A DNA stretch of 8,982 bases from Desulfurococcales archaeon. GTDB taxonomy: Archaea; Thermoproteota; Thermoprotei_A; Sulfolobales; WAQK01. Both the position numbers and the translations under genes were made by a program. The stretch spans positions 1-8,982 of the forward strand of contig JALURJ010000260.1 of the NCBI GenBank assembly GCA_027016915.1. Reading direction: 5' to 3'. This document shows, in pieces, positions 1 through 7,056 of the stretch (position 1 is the stretch's first letter; the number at the start of each line of letters is the position of its first letter). Under the pieces are notes generated by a model, which was not told the origin of the DNA, searched no databases, and worked only from the letters and a program-made list of their open reading frames with translations.

Positions 1-120
1 GCGTAGACTATGCTACGGTCTAGCACTGTACCATCACCTGTATACATTGTAACAATATTCAGTAAAACGTATTCCCTGAAGAAGCTTGGGGCTCTGGCAG
101 CTCTCAAGACGCCATATTGG
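1..120. other. Left-edge stretch with no supported gene
   Basis: I see no gene that can be defended here. One minus-strand frame is open to the left edge from an ATG at 45-47 (reading MYTGDGTVLDRSIVYA). An AT-rich stretch lies upstream of it at about 55-75, so a divergent gene could start here and leave the window. Equally, one plus frame is open from the edge to a TAA at 50-52 and could be the last codons of a gene entering from the left. About 15 codons cannot decide between the two. Confidence 0.2.
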
Positions 121-1128
121 CTAAGGCTCAGAACTTTGCTCGAATCCTGCCGAAACCAGTATTGGGTTTCGGAAAGCCTTCTCAACATAGAGCTTTAACG
201 TTATGGTAACCGTGTTGAATGAGAGCACCGGTATCTCATACTTGTCTGTCAGTCTACATGTGAACTTCATGGTAGAAGCGCCGCCTGGGTCCAGCCTGAC
301 CGCTCTGGCAGGTATTCCTCCAATCTCCACCCCAGGCGGCGCTAATGGAACTATCTTTCCAACCGCCAGCCTCTCTTCCCCTATATTCGCTACCCTTAGC
401 TGGAATACTGAAGGCTCCGCGCGGCCGATTTTTATAGATTCTTCATGGATGCTTATCTTCAGTCCTAGGCCTTCCTGGAGTATTTCCACCCCCGATATCC
501 TGGGCATGGTACCGGCTGTGGGTGGTTGTCCAGGCTGACCTTCAAAGTATAGGTAGAGATGATCTGAAGAAAGAAGGCTCTTCCAGCCAGCCTTGTAGAG
601 CTTCCTGTTAGCCAGCACCGTCCTCCTCCTTGAGGCCTTATAGGTGGCGAAGGGAGTAGAGTCCAGGAACTCTGCTACAAAGGTCTTCTTGGAGAACCTG
701 AAAAGCCAGATATGGCCTCTATCCAGCCGCCCGGGCAGGATTGCCGGTATGAATCCGTATCTAGAGTACAGTCTGTGTGCAATTATGTTGTTGACACCGG
801 TCATGAGGTACTGTATATGAAACCCGTGAGCCTCGGCGATCCGTATACATTCCTCGAGGAGGCTCTTACCTATGCCCCGGCCGCGGTAGTGTGGGTGGAC
901 CATCAGGTTCACTATCTCTGCGTAAGGCCTATACGCTAAATCCAGAGTAACCTTGCCGACAACCCTTTCTTCAACGTTAACGGCCAGTAGAACCTTAACA
1001 TACTTCCTAGCGTTATGCCAGTACTTGGCGAGCTTGGCTGAGAACTTCTCACCCATAGCTTCGTACAGGCTGGCGACGCCCCTGCTGTACTTGGGTTCGA
1101 ATTCCACTATACGTATCACAACTGGCAA
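121..1128 (-). CDS. GNAT-family N-acetyltransferase with C-terminal beta-sandwich-like domain
   Basis: This 335-residue protein begins with a GNAT acetyltransferase domain (about residues 5-145). The acetyl-CoA pyrophosphate loop is visible as YRGRGIGKSL at 81-90, after the beta4 strand EIVNLMVHP. The later GNAT block ending in HRLYSRYGF (118-126) is also present. It would transfer an acetyl group from acetyl-CoA to an amine; the substrate is unknown. A linker (about 145-205) leads to a C-terminal region (about 210-320) of alternating hydrophobic strands with FQLRVANIGEE and LDPGGASTMKFTCRL, which resembles CARDB/Ig-like beta-sandwich domains. That part is inference from pattern. GNAT proteins are usually 150-200 residues, so the extra half is the odd point. 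The start is TTG at 1126-1128, with GTG at 1117-1119 as an alternative. There is no Shine-Dalgarno sequence, and a TATA-like box about 25 bases upstream suggests a leaderless transcript. The gene lies 70 bp downstream of the DNA methyltransferase on the same strand. Confidence 0.85.
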   Translation of the reverse strand: MPVVIRIVEFEPKYSRGVASLYEAMGEKFSAKLAKYWHNARKYVKVLLAVNVEERVVGKVTLDLAYRPYAEIVNLMVHPHYRGRGIGKSLLEECIRIAEAHGFHIQYLMTGVNNIIAHRLYSRYGFIPAILPGRLDRGHIWLFRFSKKTFVAEFLDSTPFATYKASRRRTVLANRKLYKAGWKSLLSSDHLYLYFEGQPGQPPTAGTMPRISGVEILQEGLGLKISIHEESIKIGRAEPSVFQLRVANIGEERLAVGKIVPLAPPGVEIGGIPARAVRLDPGGASTMKFTCRLTDKYEIPVLSFNTVTITLKLYVEKAFRNPILVSAGFEQSSEP

Positions 1129-1146
1129 CCACGCTTGATGTAGAGG

Positions 1147-1158
1147 TTTTATGCTTAA
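1147..1158 (-). promoter_or_regulatory. TATA box for the GNAT gene
   Basis: On the minus strand the sequence reads TTAAGCATAAAA within a short AT-rich block, 20-30 bases before the TTG start at 1128. An archaeal TATA box at this distance places transcription initiation at or within a few bases of the start codon. That agrees with the lack of a ribosome-binding site and a leaderless mRNA. Confidence 0.5.
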
Positions 1159-1198
1159 GTATTCTTTTCGAAGAGACCCAGCTTAGGCAGTAATTAGC

Positions 1199-3517
1199 CT
1201 AAGAGCGCAGGTTTAGCCAGGTTCCCAGCGCAGACGCTACCCTACTATATAGGTGTGTTAAAAGCTTCTCCGCCATACCGGCATCTAGCCCTGGTTCCAG
1301 CGCCTTGAGGAGGTCGAGGTCTATTGCGAGCCTCCCACGGTCCACCCTGGCCGGGTCTCTTGAGAACTGCTGCGGTATCCTTCTAAGCCTCCTGCCGCTA
1401 TGCTTGTCGAATGCGTGGGCCAGGGCCTTCAGCTTTCCAGGGTCAAGGCTCGTGACGTCGAGTACTGGGAGGCGGCGCCACTGCCACATCTTGATGCTGC
1501 TCCACGCTCCCTCGGTCTCGCCCCTGTGGATGAGCACGGAGAGTATGCCCCACGTGGTGTTGAGCCAGTAGACCAGTGCTTTCTCCGCCTCCCTGCCTGC
1601 CTTGAGCCTTGCAGTGTAGAACATGTTAGCCAGTAGGGGTGTTGTGGAGTACAGGGATACGGCATGTGCGGTGTTCCACCTTATCCTGTCAGGTAGAAGC
1701 ACCCTACCAGCATGCCTACCAAAGATCTCCTCACCCCTCCTCCTCGCCTCGAGCATGGTGTTGGGCTTCACCATCATTCTGGAGCGCAGCTCCTCACCTC
1801 CACCCAGGAGGCCTGGCAGCCAGCCCCGAGGGCTTGGCTTAAACTCGTCGTGGAACTGGTGCCTATCCACACCTATGCTGGAAGCGATATCGCCAAGCCT
1901 CGCTATAGGTATCTTTACACTGGTTGAATCGAGCTTGATGACCCCATTGGTTAGCATGTCGAGGATTTCTTCCACAAGGCCGGGGTCCGGAAGAGCTACA
2001 AATACTCCCCAGTTATCGATGTGCTCCACAAGCCTTCTATACGGAACCTTGCTTACCAGTGCCTCGGCGCCACCAGCTTTAACGGTCTTACCGCCAGCCT
2101 GTACCAGCGTTTTAGCCAAGATTTCTGCCTCCTCTAGGCTGGACGGTTTATGAAGTATGTTTACAAACATGACAGGGCCAGCTTCGAGGCTAGGGCCTCT
2201 CCTAGCCACTATAAGCACCTCGCTATCGTGGGCGTCGATAGAGAACCCGTAGCCTTTCTCCGGGTCGCAGCTAACCACTACGTATTCTACCCGTAGCTCT
2301 GAGGCTAGGAGGATACGTGCAGGGAGCCAGGAGGCTCCTGTGAGGAGGCTCTTAGGTAGAACAAAGGCTACTACTCCGCCCGGCCTGACACGGCTATACG
2401 CTAGGTATAGGAATGCCAGCGCCTCGCCGGCTCTCCACACCCTTGACAAATACGCGCCCAAGCCGCCTATCCCTGTTTCCTGGGCAAACTTGTCCACCAG
2501 TAGGCGGAAGCCTGGCAACAGGTGTCGCCGAACTATTTCCCTATATCTCGCCAGAAGGCCAGCGCTCCGGCGCCCCGCGAATCCGAACATTTTCTTACCA
2601 GCACGCAGGCTTCGGCCCGTAGGACTCGTAAAGGGCGGGTTCATTATAACAAGGTCGAAATACGCTGGAAACTCTGCTGGCCACCCCTCGAGCAGTTCCA
2701 GGGAGCCCAGCAGACCCCGGTCGACGTCAAGGGGCATGACGACCACGTGGGGCCCGCTCTCAGCGTCGGGCTCTAGTAGCAGGAGAGAGGTTAGTGCCAG
2801 GGCGGCTGAGAAGCTCTGGGCCTCAAAGCCGTGCATCCCTTCTATGAGTTCCTTGCATTCCTCCTCTCTACATATGGTGCTCAGCGCTGCTCTATATGCG
2901 GCGAGGAGAAGCATGCCAGTACCACACGCAAAGTCGGCAACCCTTAGACTGCGGGAGCAGCCGCCCGGCCTGCTGGCCAGTGCGTGTAGAGCCATGGTGG
3001 CCAGAAGATGGGCTGCAGGGGGCTCGGTGTAGTAGGTAGCATAGCTTTTCCTCTCGCCGAGCTCACCCATGGCGTCTCTATACACTGTGCCGAATAGGTC
3101 GTGCAGCAGAATATTCTTGTCGAGGATTAGCCTGGCCGCCTGGAACTCTACTGCTTTCAGGCAGTGTTCAAGCTCGGAAGGCAGGCTTGAGGCGATCTCG
3201 GCGGCGCATCTTAGCAGTCGGGCCTCTAGGCTTTGCATACCTTTGCTGGATCTGGCCTGGCTAAGCGCTGAGGCCGCTAGAAGCACCAGGCCTGCCTTTA
3301 TGTAGGCGTCGGTCAGCCTGCCAGCGGCTCCGAACCCGTGTTTTTCCAGAATCTTAGAGAAAGCTGCACCAAGGACCTCCCTCTGGGAGGGTGGCGTGTC
3401 TTTGTAGAGGCACTTTATAGCCTCCTTGAAGTGCTCGATGCCGTTGTGTCGGCATTGCTCTCCCAACACCAGCACCCTCCGAGGCGCGGAACCGGCTACA
3501 TCTATGTTTTTAGCCAC
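1199..3517 (-). CDS. Adenine-specific N6 DNA methyltransferase (gamma class, HsdM/type IIG-like), apparently without nuclease
   Basis: This 772-residue enzyme should transfer a methyl group from S-adenosylmethionine to N6 of adenine in a specific DNA site. Motif X-like YYTEPPAAHLLA sits at 162-173. The SAM-binding motif I, VADFACGTG, is at 193-201. The catalytic motif IV, IMNPPF, is at 291-296. The order X-I-IV is that of gamma-class HsdM/N6 methylases. The C-terminal third (about 500-772), with IARLGDIAS near 538-546 and YWLNTTWGILSVL near 650-662, looks like a target-recognition region as in type IIG enzymes. The N-terminal 140 residues are helical and show no PD-(D/E)xK nuclease motif, and no restriction or specificity gene adjoins it. 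The longest frame starts at GTG 3517. However, GGAGG at 3476-3480 lies 6 bases before GTG 3467-3469 (residue 17), which may be the true start. Possible roles are an orphan methylase or a remnant restriction-modification system. Confidence 0.88.
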   Translation of the reverse strand: MAKNIDVAGSAPRRVLVLGEQCRHNGIEHFKEAIKCLYKDTPPSQREVLGAAFSKILEKHGFGAAGRLTDAYIKAGLVLLAASALSQARSSKGMQSLEARLLRCAAEIASSLPSELEHCLKAVEFQAARLILDKNILLHDLFGTVYRDAMGELGERKSYATYYTEPPAAHLLATMALHALASRPGGCSRSLRVADFACGTGMLLLAAYRAALSTICREEECKELIEGMHGFEAQSFSAALALTSLLLLEPDAESGPHVVVMPLDVDRGLLGSLELLEGWPAEFPAYFDLVIMNPPFTSPTGRSLRAGKKMFGFAGRRSAGLLARYREIVRRHLLPGFRLLVDKFAQETGIGGLGAYLSRVWRAGEALAFLYLAYSRVRPGGVVAFVLPKSLLTGASWLPARILLASELRVEYVVVSCDPEKGYGFSIDAHDSEVLIVARRGPSLEAGPVMFVNILHKPSSLEEAEILAKTLVQAGGKTVKAGGAEALVSKVPYRRLVEHIDNWGVFVALPDPGLVEEILDMLTNGVIKLDSTSVKIPIARLGDIASSIGVDRHQFHDEFKPSPRGWLPGLLGGGEELRSRMMVKPNTMLEARRRGEEIFGRHAGRVLLPDRIRWNTAHAVSLYSTTPLLANMFYTARLKAGREAEKALVYWLNTTWGILSVLIHRGETEGAWSSIKMWQWRRLPVLDVTSLDPGKLKALAHAFDKHSGRRLRRIPQQFSRDPARVDRGRLAIDLDLLKALEPGLDAGMAEKLLTHLYSRVASALGTWLNLRS
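3476..3480 (-). promoter_or_regulatory. Ribosome-binding site supporting a shorter start of the DNA methyltransferase
   Basis: The minus strand reads GGAGG at 3480-3476, followed after 6 bases by GTG at 3469-3467, in frame with the methyltransferase. The longest-frame start (GTG 3517) has no such site. This start would also open a 65-bp gap to glyA, leaving room for a promoter. Confidence 0.4.
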
Positions 3518-3522
3518 TCACA

Positions 3523-3533
3523 CAATATTATTG
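3523..3533. promoter_or_regulatory. Near-palindromic AT-rich element between divergent genes (possible shared TATA)
   Basis: CAATATTATTG is the only strongly AT-rich block between the methyltransferase and glyA and is almost its own reverse complement. Read on the minus strand, it would place initiation near 3500, fitting the shorter methyltransferase start at 3469. For glyA it lies too close to GTG 3535. A T-rich segment at 3506-3513 (GTTTTTAG) is about 26 bases upstream of 3535 and may serve instead, giving a leaderless glyA mRNA. Confidence 0.35.
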
Positions 3534-3534
3534 C

Positions 3535-4860
3535 GTGGTGGTGCTCTTGGGGGGAGCATTTGAGGGTCTGCCGGAACACGTCAAGGTGGTTCTGGAGCAG
3601 ACCATGATTCATAATAGGTGGCGCCGCTACGAGTGCATCAACCTTATAGCAAGCGAGAACGTGATGAGCCCCTTGGCTGAAATGGCCTACATGTCGGACT
3701 TCATGCACCGCTACGCTGAGGGTAAGCCCAGGAAGAGGTATTACCAGGGAACCAGGTACATAGATGATATAGAGCTCGCAGTTATGGGTCTCATGGGCAA
3801 GCTTTTCAACGCCGACTTCGTGGAACCCAGGCCCATAAGCGGGACCATAGCCAACGCCACGGTTTTCCACGCTTTCGCCGGGCCTGGGGATAAGGCTGTA
3901 ATAGCACCAGTCCAGGCAGGGGCTCATGTGAGCCACACCAAGTTCGGAACCCTCGGAGCCCTGGGGATAGAGCACATAGAGATGCCATACGATGCCGAGG
4001 AGATGAACGTTGATGTCGACAAGGCCGTCAAGCTGATAGAGGAAGTGAAACCCAAGCTCGTGGTTCTTGGCGGCAGCGTATACCTCTTCCCCCATCCCCT
4101 AAAAGAGGTGGCCGATGCCGCTCATAGCGTAGGAGCCATAGTGATGTACGACGCTGCCCACGTGCTAGGGCTAATAGCGGGTAAGAAGTGGAGGCACCCC
4201 CTGGATCACGGCGCCGACTTGGTGACCTCGTCAACCCATAAGACGTTTCCAGGACCCCAGGGCGGAGTCATATTCACCAGGGCCAAGGACTTCTACAAGG
4301 CTGTATCTAAGGTCGTCTTCCCCCGGTTTGTCAGTAACCATCATCTCCACAGGCTGCCAGCCCTCGCCATAACCACCGCCGAGATGATGGAATACGGCGA
4401 AGCCTATGCTGACCAGATAGTGAGAAACGCTAAGGCCCTGGCGGAAGCCCTGGCAGCCGAGGGGTTCAAGGTCCTCGGCGAACATAAGGGCTACACGCAG
4501 AGCCACCAAGTGGTGCTGGATGTGAGGGAGCTGGGCGGGGGAGCTAAGATAGCGGAGCTCTGGGAGAAGGCCAACATCATAACGAACAAGAACCTGCTTC
4601 CCTACGACCCGCCCGACGCCATAAAGAACCCCAGCGGAATAAGGCTAGGCGTCCAGGAGATGACAAGGTTCGGCATGAAGGAGGACGAGATGAGGGAGAT
4701 AGCCAGGCTCATGAGGAGGGTCGCCATAGACGGCGAGGAGCCGGAAAGGCTCGCTAAAGAGGTCAAGGAGCTAAGGTCAGGGTTCCTAGAGGTGAAATAC
4801 ACCTTCCCCTTCAACACTTCCAAGCTCGACACGTCGGAAAAGCTCCCCCTCCTCTACTAG
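3535..4860 (+). CDS. glyA: Serine hydroxymethyltransferase
   Basis: This PLP enzyme interconverts serine and glycine with transfer of a one-carbon unit to a tetrahydropterin carrier, in the cytoplasm. The 441-residue product is the usual length for the crenarchaeal form. The fold-type I core is intact: INLIASENVMSPL (36-47), the RYYQGTRYIDDIE block (68-80), the substrate/cofactor segment APVQAGAHVSHTKFG (124-138), the PLP-binding aspartate and histidine in YDAAH (205-209), and the Schiff-base lysine K236 in SSTHKTFPGPQGG. The stretch VSNHHLHRLPA (266-276) is also typical of archaeal SHMT. Three tandem GTG codons (3535, 3538, 3541) and TTG 3547 are candidate starts; homology as I recall it begins near LPEHVKVVLE, so all of these are possible. 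The gene is divergent from the DNA methyltransferase and is followed after 7 bp by the membrane-CinA gene with no promoter between, which suggests co-transcription. Confidence 0.97.
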   Translation: MVVLLGGAFEGLPEHVKVVLEQTMIHNRWRRYECINLIASENVMSPLAEMAYMSDFMHRYAEGKPRKRYYQGTRYIDDIELAVMGLMGKLFNADFVEPRPISGTIANATVFHAFAGPGDKAVIAPVQAGAHVSHTKFGTLGALGIEHIEMPYDAEEMNVDVDKAVKLIEEVKPKLVVLGGSVYLFPHPLKEVADAAHSVGAIVMYDAAHVLGLIAGKKWRHPLDHGADLVTSSTHKTFPGPQGGVIFTRAKDFYKAVSKVVFPRFVSNHHLHRLPALAITTAEMMEYGEAYADQIVRNAKALAEALAAEGFKVLGEHKGYTQSHQVVLDVRELGGGAKIAELWEKANIITNKNLLPYDPPDAIKNPSGIRLGVQEMTRFGMKEDEMREIARLMRRVAIDGEEPERLAKEVKELRSGFLEVKYTFPFNTSKLDTSEKLPLLY

Positions 4861-4867
4861 CCACGCA

Positions 4868-6397
4868 GTGATAGCCATGTTTGAGGCCGACCGGCTGAAA
4901 CGCTTTGGAACGGCCGCTGGCCTAGCCCTAGGAGGGTCCACGCTGGCAGCCCTCCTGCTCGTCGCAGCCCAGGTAGCTGTGCAACCCTCCAGCCTCTCAG
5001 AGGTTGTAGGGGAACCTGTACTAAAACTGCTCCTAGTAGCCGTGGCTATGCTCTACATCGTTGGCGCCGGGCTGTACGGCTACACACTGTACTCCGTCAT
5101 GGAGGCATGGAATAAGAGCCACGAGGAGTTCATTGAACAGATTAGCGCCTTTAGGAGGAGGCTCCAGGAAAGGGGGCTCCGCGGCGAGACCACCGTGAGC
5201 CTCGGCATGCTAGAGGTCAGGGCCTCCATGTATAGGGCTGAATCCATGCTCTGGGGCTTCATGGCCCTTCCACCCATCGCCAACATGCTGACCCTCTACG
5301 CCATATGGTCCCTGTACAATGGTATGCGGGATGTGGAGGAAAAGGAGATCGAGGCAGCGGAGAGGCTTGCCACGGCCTCCGGAATCGAGAAGCCGGAATT
5401 CGAGGGTTTCTCCATACCCGCTCACCTCATAGCATTATCCATATTCATGTTCCCCCTCGCAAGCCTATTACCGAGACTCATATCCGACCTGAAAACACAT
5501 ATCGAGAAACACGGGGTGATGAAAGAGATGGTGGAGAGGGTGGTGCAGGGCTTCGAGTCTAGAAGACCCCACGACGCATGGATCATATCCATAGGCAACG
5601 AGCTGCTCAACGGGAGAACCGTAAACACCAACGCAACATGGCTTGGGAGAAAACTAACCCTCCTAGGCTACAAGGTCCGCCGCGTCGTGGCCTGCCCCGA
5701 CACCATGGAGGACATAGTCGAGGTCATCCAGCAGGCACTGAGACACCGGCCAGGAGTAATAATAACTACGGGAGGCCTCGGACCGACCTTCGACGACAAG
5801 ACCAGCGAGGCTCTCTCCAAGGCCCTGGGGCGGGAGTGGGTTACCAACCATGAAGCCCTGCAGATGGTGAAGGAGAAGTACCAGGCCGCAGGGCTGGAAA
5901 TGACGGAGCACAGGGTGAAGCTGGCCCGCATGCCTGAGGGTGCCAGGCCTATACCCAACCCCGTCGGCACAGCCCCCGGGATACTGGTGGAGCAGGAGGG
6001 GACCTTGATAGCGGCGTTGCCAGGTGTGCCGGGCGAGATGAAGGCCATGTTTGAGGAAACCCTAGAGCCAATACTGGCAGAACGCGGTCCTAAGCTGGTC
6101 TACTTAGAGGTGGAGCTGAGGAGCATAGGGGTCCCGGAGTCGTCGGCGGCACCCATCATCGACCGGGTTATGAAGATCTCGCCTAACCTCTACATCAAGA
6201 GCCACCCCTCCGGAGGAGAGCTGGACCAGCCCGTACTAACCTTCCAGATCATGGTATCAGCACCCACGAGGGAGGAGGCGGAGGCCATCCTCCAGAAGGC
6301 TGTGGAGGAACTGAGGAGGGAGATGGAAGGCCTTGGGGCAAGAATCGAAGAAACTGGTGGAGGAGGCGAAGAAGGAGATACACAAGAACACAGCTAA
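4868..6397 (+). CDS. Four-helix membrane domain fused to CinA/MoCF nucleotide-binding domain
   Basis: This single 509-residue frame holds two modules. Residues 1-215 contain four likely membrane helices (about 12-38, 50-76, 127-150, 183-205) separated by a charged segment (about 80-125). I do not recognise a family for this part. Residues 236-490 are a CinA N-terminal (COG1058, MoCF-like) domain with the signatures ISIGNELLNGRTVNTN (240-255), TTGGLGPTFDDKTSEAL (300-316), PNPVGTAPG (363-371) and ALPGVPGEM (383-391). Domains of this family have been linked to ADP-ribose pyrophosphatase activity. The C-terminal CinA amidase (PncC) domain is absent, which is common in archaea. The tail is acidic and glycine-rich because it overlaps the next gene. 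The start is GTG 4868 or ATG 4877, and neither has a clear ribosome-binding site. The gene lies 7 bp after glyA, so it is probably co-transcribed. An in-frame internal start at 5528 could release the soluble CinA part. Confidence 0.85.
   Translation: MIAMFEADRLKRFGTAAGLALGGSTLAALLLVAAQVAVQPSSLSEVVGEPVLKLLLVAVAMLYIVGAGLYGYTLYSVMEAWNKSHEEFIEQISAFRRRLQERGLRGETTVSLGMLEVRASMYRAESMLWGFMALPPIANMLTLYAIWSLYNGMRDVEEKEIEAAERLATASGIEKPEFEGFSIPAHLIALSIFMFPLASLLPRLISDLKTHIEKHGVMKEMVERVVQGFESRRPHDAWIISIGNELLNGRTVNTNATWLGRKLTLLGYKVRRVVACPDTMEDIVEVIQQALRHRPGVIITTGGLGPTFDDKTSEALSKALGREWVTNHEALQMVKEKYQAAGLEMTEHRVKLARMPEGARPIPNPVGTAPGILVEQEGTLIAALPGVPGEMKAMFEETLEPILAERGPKLVYLEVELRSIGVPESSAAPIIDRVMKISPNLYIKSHPSGGELDQPVLTFQIMVSAPTREEAEAILQKAVEELRREMEGLGARIEETGGGGEEGDTQEHS
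5515..5519 (+). promoter_or_regulatory. Internal ribosome-binding site within the membrane-CinA gene
   Basis: GGTGA at 5515-5519 is followed after 8 bases by an in-frame ATG at 5528-5530 (residue 221), just after the fourth membrane helix and 15 residues before the CinA domain. Spacing and sequence fit an archaeal Shine-Dalgarno site better than anything in front of the annotated start. It could direct synthesis of a 289-residue soluble CinA protein. Confidence 0.35.
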
Positions 6398-6578
6398 GCT
6401 CCTGGCCGTCGGGGTAGCATTGCTGCTGATAGGTGCACGGCTGGGGACAGCTACACTGCCGGGGAAGATCGTGGTAGCTGCAGGGCTGGCCGTGGGCGCC
6501 TCTGCACCCCTAGTAAGCTTCTACCTGGTTTACCGCAAGTATGTTCCCAAGCTCCGCAAGTCTGCTAGGCGCTCCTAA
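6333..6578 (+). CDS. Small two-helix membrane protein of unknown function
   Basis: This 81-residue product has a charged helical N-terminus (ESKKLVEEAKKEIHKN, 4-19), a first membrane helix (about 21-37, KLLAVGVALLLIGARLG), a second (about 44-67), and a basic C-terminus (RKYVPKLRKSARRS). By the positive-inside rule both ends should lie in the cytoplasm. I do not recognise a family. TTG 6333 is the first possible start after an in-frame stop at 6312; GTG 6357 is an alternative. The gene overlaps the end of the membrane-CinA gene by 65 bp in another frame, so the two are likely translated from one mRNA and may be coupled. Support for it being real is the hydrophobic pattern, the continuation well past the cinA stop, and the filling of an otherwise empty gap. 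Confidence 0.65.
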   Translation: MGQESKKLVEEAKKEIHKNTAKLLAVGVALLLIGARLGTATLPGKIVVAAGLAVGASAPLVSFYLVYRKYVPKLRKSARRS

Positions 6579-6588
6579 CCTTTATTAA
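6579..6588 (+). promoter_or_regulatory. TATA box for the DUF59 gene
   Basis: CCTTTATTAA directly follows the stop of the small membrane protein gene and lies about 37 bases before ATG 6625. Initiation about 26 bases downstream of its centre would fall near 6610, leaving a short leader that includes the AGGTG ribosome-binding site at 6612-6616. Confidence 0.5.
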
Positions 6589-6624
6589 CAGTGTGAAATA
6601 AGGGGTTAGCCAGGTGCGGCTTAC

Positions 6625-7005
6625 ATGTCCGGGAAAACCGACCCCGAGGAGCTCAAGAAGAAAGTTGTAGAGGCCCTCAAAGAGGTCTACGACCCCGAAA
6701 TACCTGTCAACATATACGACCTAGGCCTAGTTTACGAGGTAAAGGTCACAGAGGAGGGAGACGTCTACGTCAAGATGACCATGACGGCCCCTGCCTGCCC
6801 GGTAGCATCGTTCCTGGTGCTCCAAGCAGAGTCGGCCATAAAACAAATACCTGGAGTCAGGGAGGTCAAAGTAGACCTGGTCTTCGACCCGCCGTGGAAC
6901 CCCAAGATGATAAGCCCCGAAGGCCGCGAGATGCTGAAAGCAATGTTCGGCTACGACATTGTTGAGAAATGGATCCAGCAATACGAGGCCATGAGAGGGG
7001 CGTAA
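6625..7005 (+). CDS. DUF59/MIP18-family (SufT-like) iron-sulfur assembly protein
   Basis: The 126-residue product has the length and signatures of the DUF59 family: VYDPEIPVNIYDLGLVYEV at 21-39 and the conserved cysteine C58 in MTAPACPVAS (53-62). These are followed by the beta-strand VREVKVDLVFDPPWNP (78-93). Members (SufT, PaaD, the eukaryotic CIAO2/MIP18) help mature or insert iron-sulfur clusters, usually with an Mrp/ApbC-type ATPase carrier, in the cytoplasm. The C58 and DPEIP residues expected for this role are present. ATG 6625 has an AGGTG ribosome-binding site 8 bases upstream and a TATA box before that, so it is probably its own transcription unit although it follows the cinA cluster by only 46 bp. 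Which Fe-S targets it serves cannot be told from the window. Confidence 0.92.
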   Translation: MSGKTDPEELKKKVVEALKEVYDPEIPVNIYDLGLVYEVKVTEEGDVYVKMTMTAPACPVASFLVLQAESAIKQIPGVREVKVDLVFDPPWNPKMISPEGREMLKAMFGYDIVEKWIQQYEAMRGA

Positions 7006-7039
7006 TCCAGCTAAGCCGGAACACCATCTCCCTCAGATC

Positions 7040-7054
7040 CCCTGGTTCTCAGGG
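7040..7054 (+). repeat. Short inverted repeat just upstream of a TATA box
   Basis: CCCTG (7040-7044) and CAGGG (7050-7054) form a 5-bp stem with a 5-base loop and end 2 bases before the TATA box of the next gene. It could be a small operator at the BRE position or a weak end-of-transcript hairpin for the DUF59 gene. With five pairs in GC-rich DNA it may also be chance. Confidence 0.25.
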
Positions 7055-7056
7055 CT

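Noticed and set aside
10..538. Short plus-strand frames at 10-198 and 203-538
   Set aside because: They lie mostly antisense to the GNAT gene, have no recognisable motifs and no promoter or ribosome-binding site.
1085..1115. GGGTTCGAATTCC, resembling a tRNA T-arm
   Set aside because: It lies in the coding N-terminus of the GNAT gene, and I could not find matching acceptor, D or anticodon arms.
1623..3032. Plus-strand open frames (about 176 and 230 codons) inside the DNA methyltransferase
   Set aside because: The minus-strand gene carries clear SAM and NPPF motifs through the same region. The plus frames are rich in Ser, Pro and Arg with no domain, as expected for shadow frames.
3502..4095. 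Long minus-strand open frame (197 codons) antisense to the start of glyA
   Set aside because: It is fully covered by the highly conserved SHMT gene, its translation shows no recognisable domain, and its length follows from the GC-rich codon bias of the opposite strand.
4861..4867. Possible separate promoter for the membrane-CinA gene
   Set aside because: Only 7 bp separate it from glyA, and the preceding 40 bases are GC-rich with no TATA-like block, so read-through from glyA is simpler.
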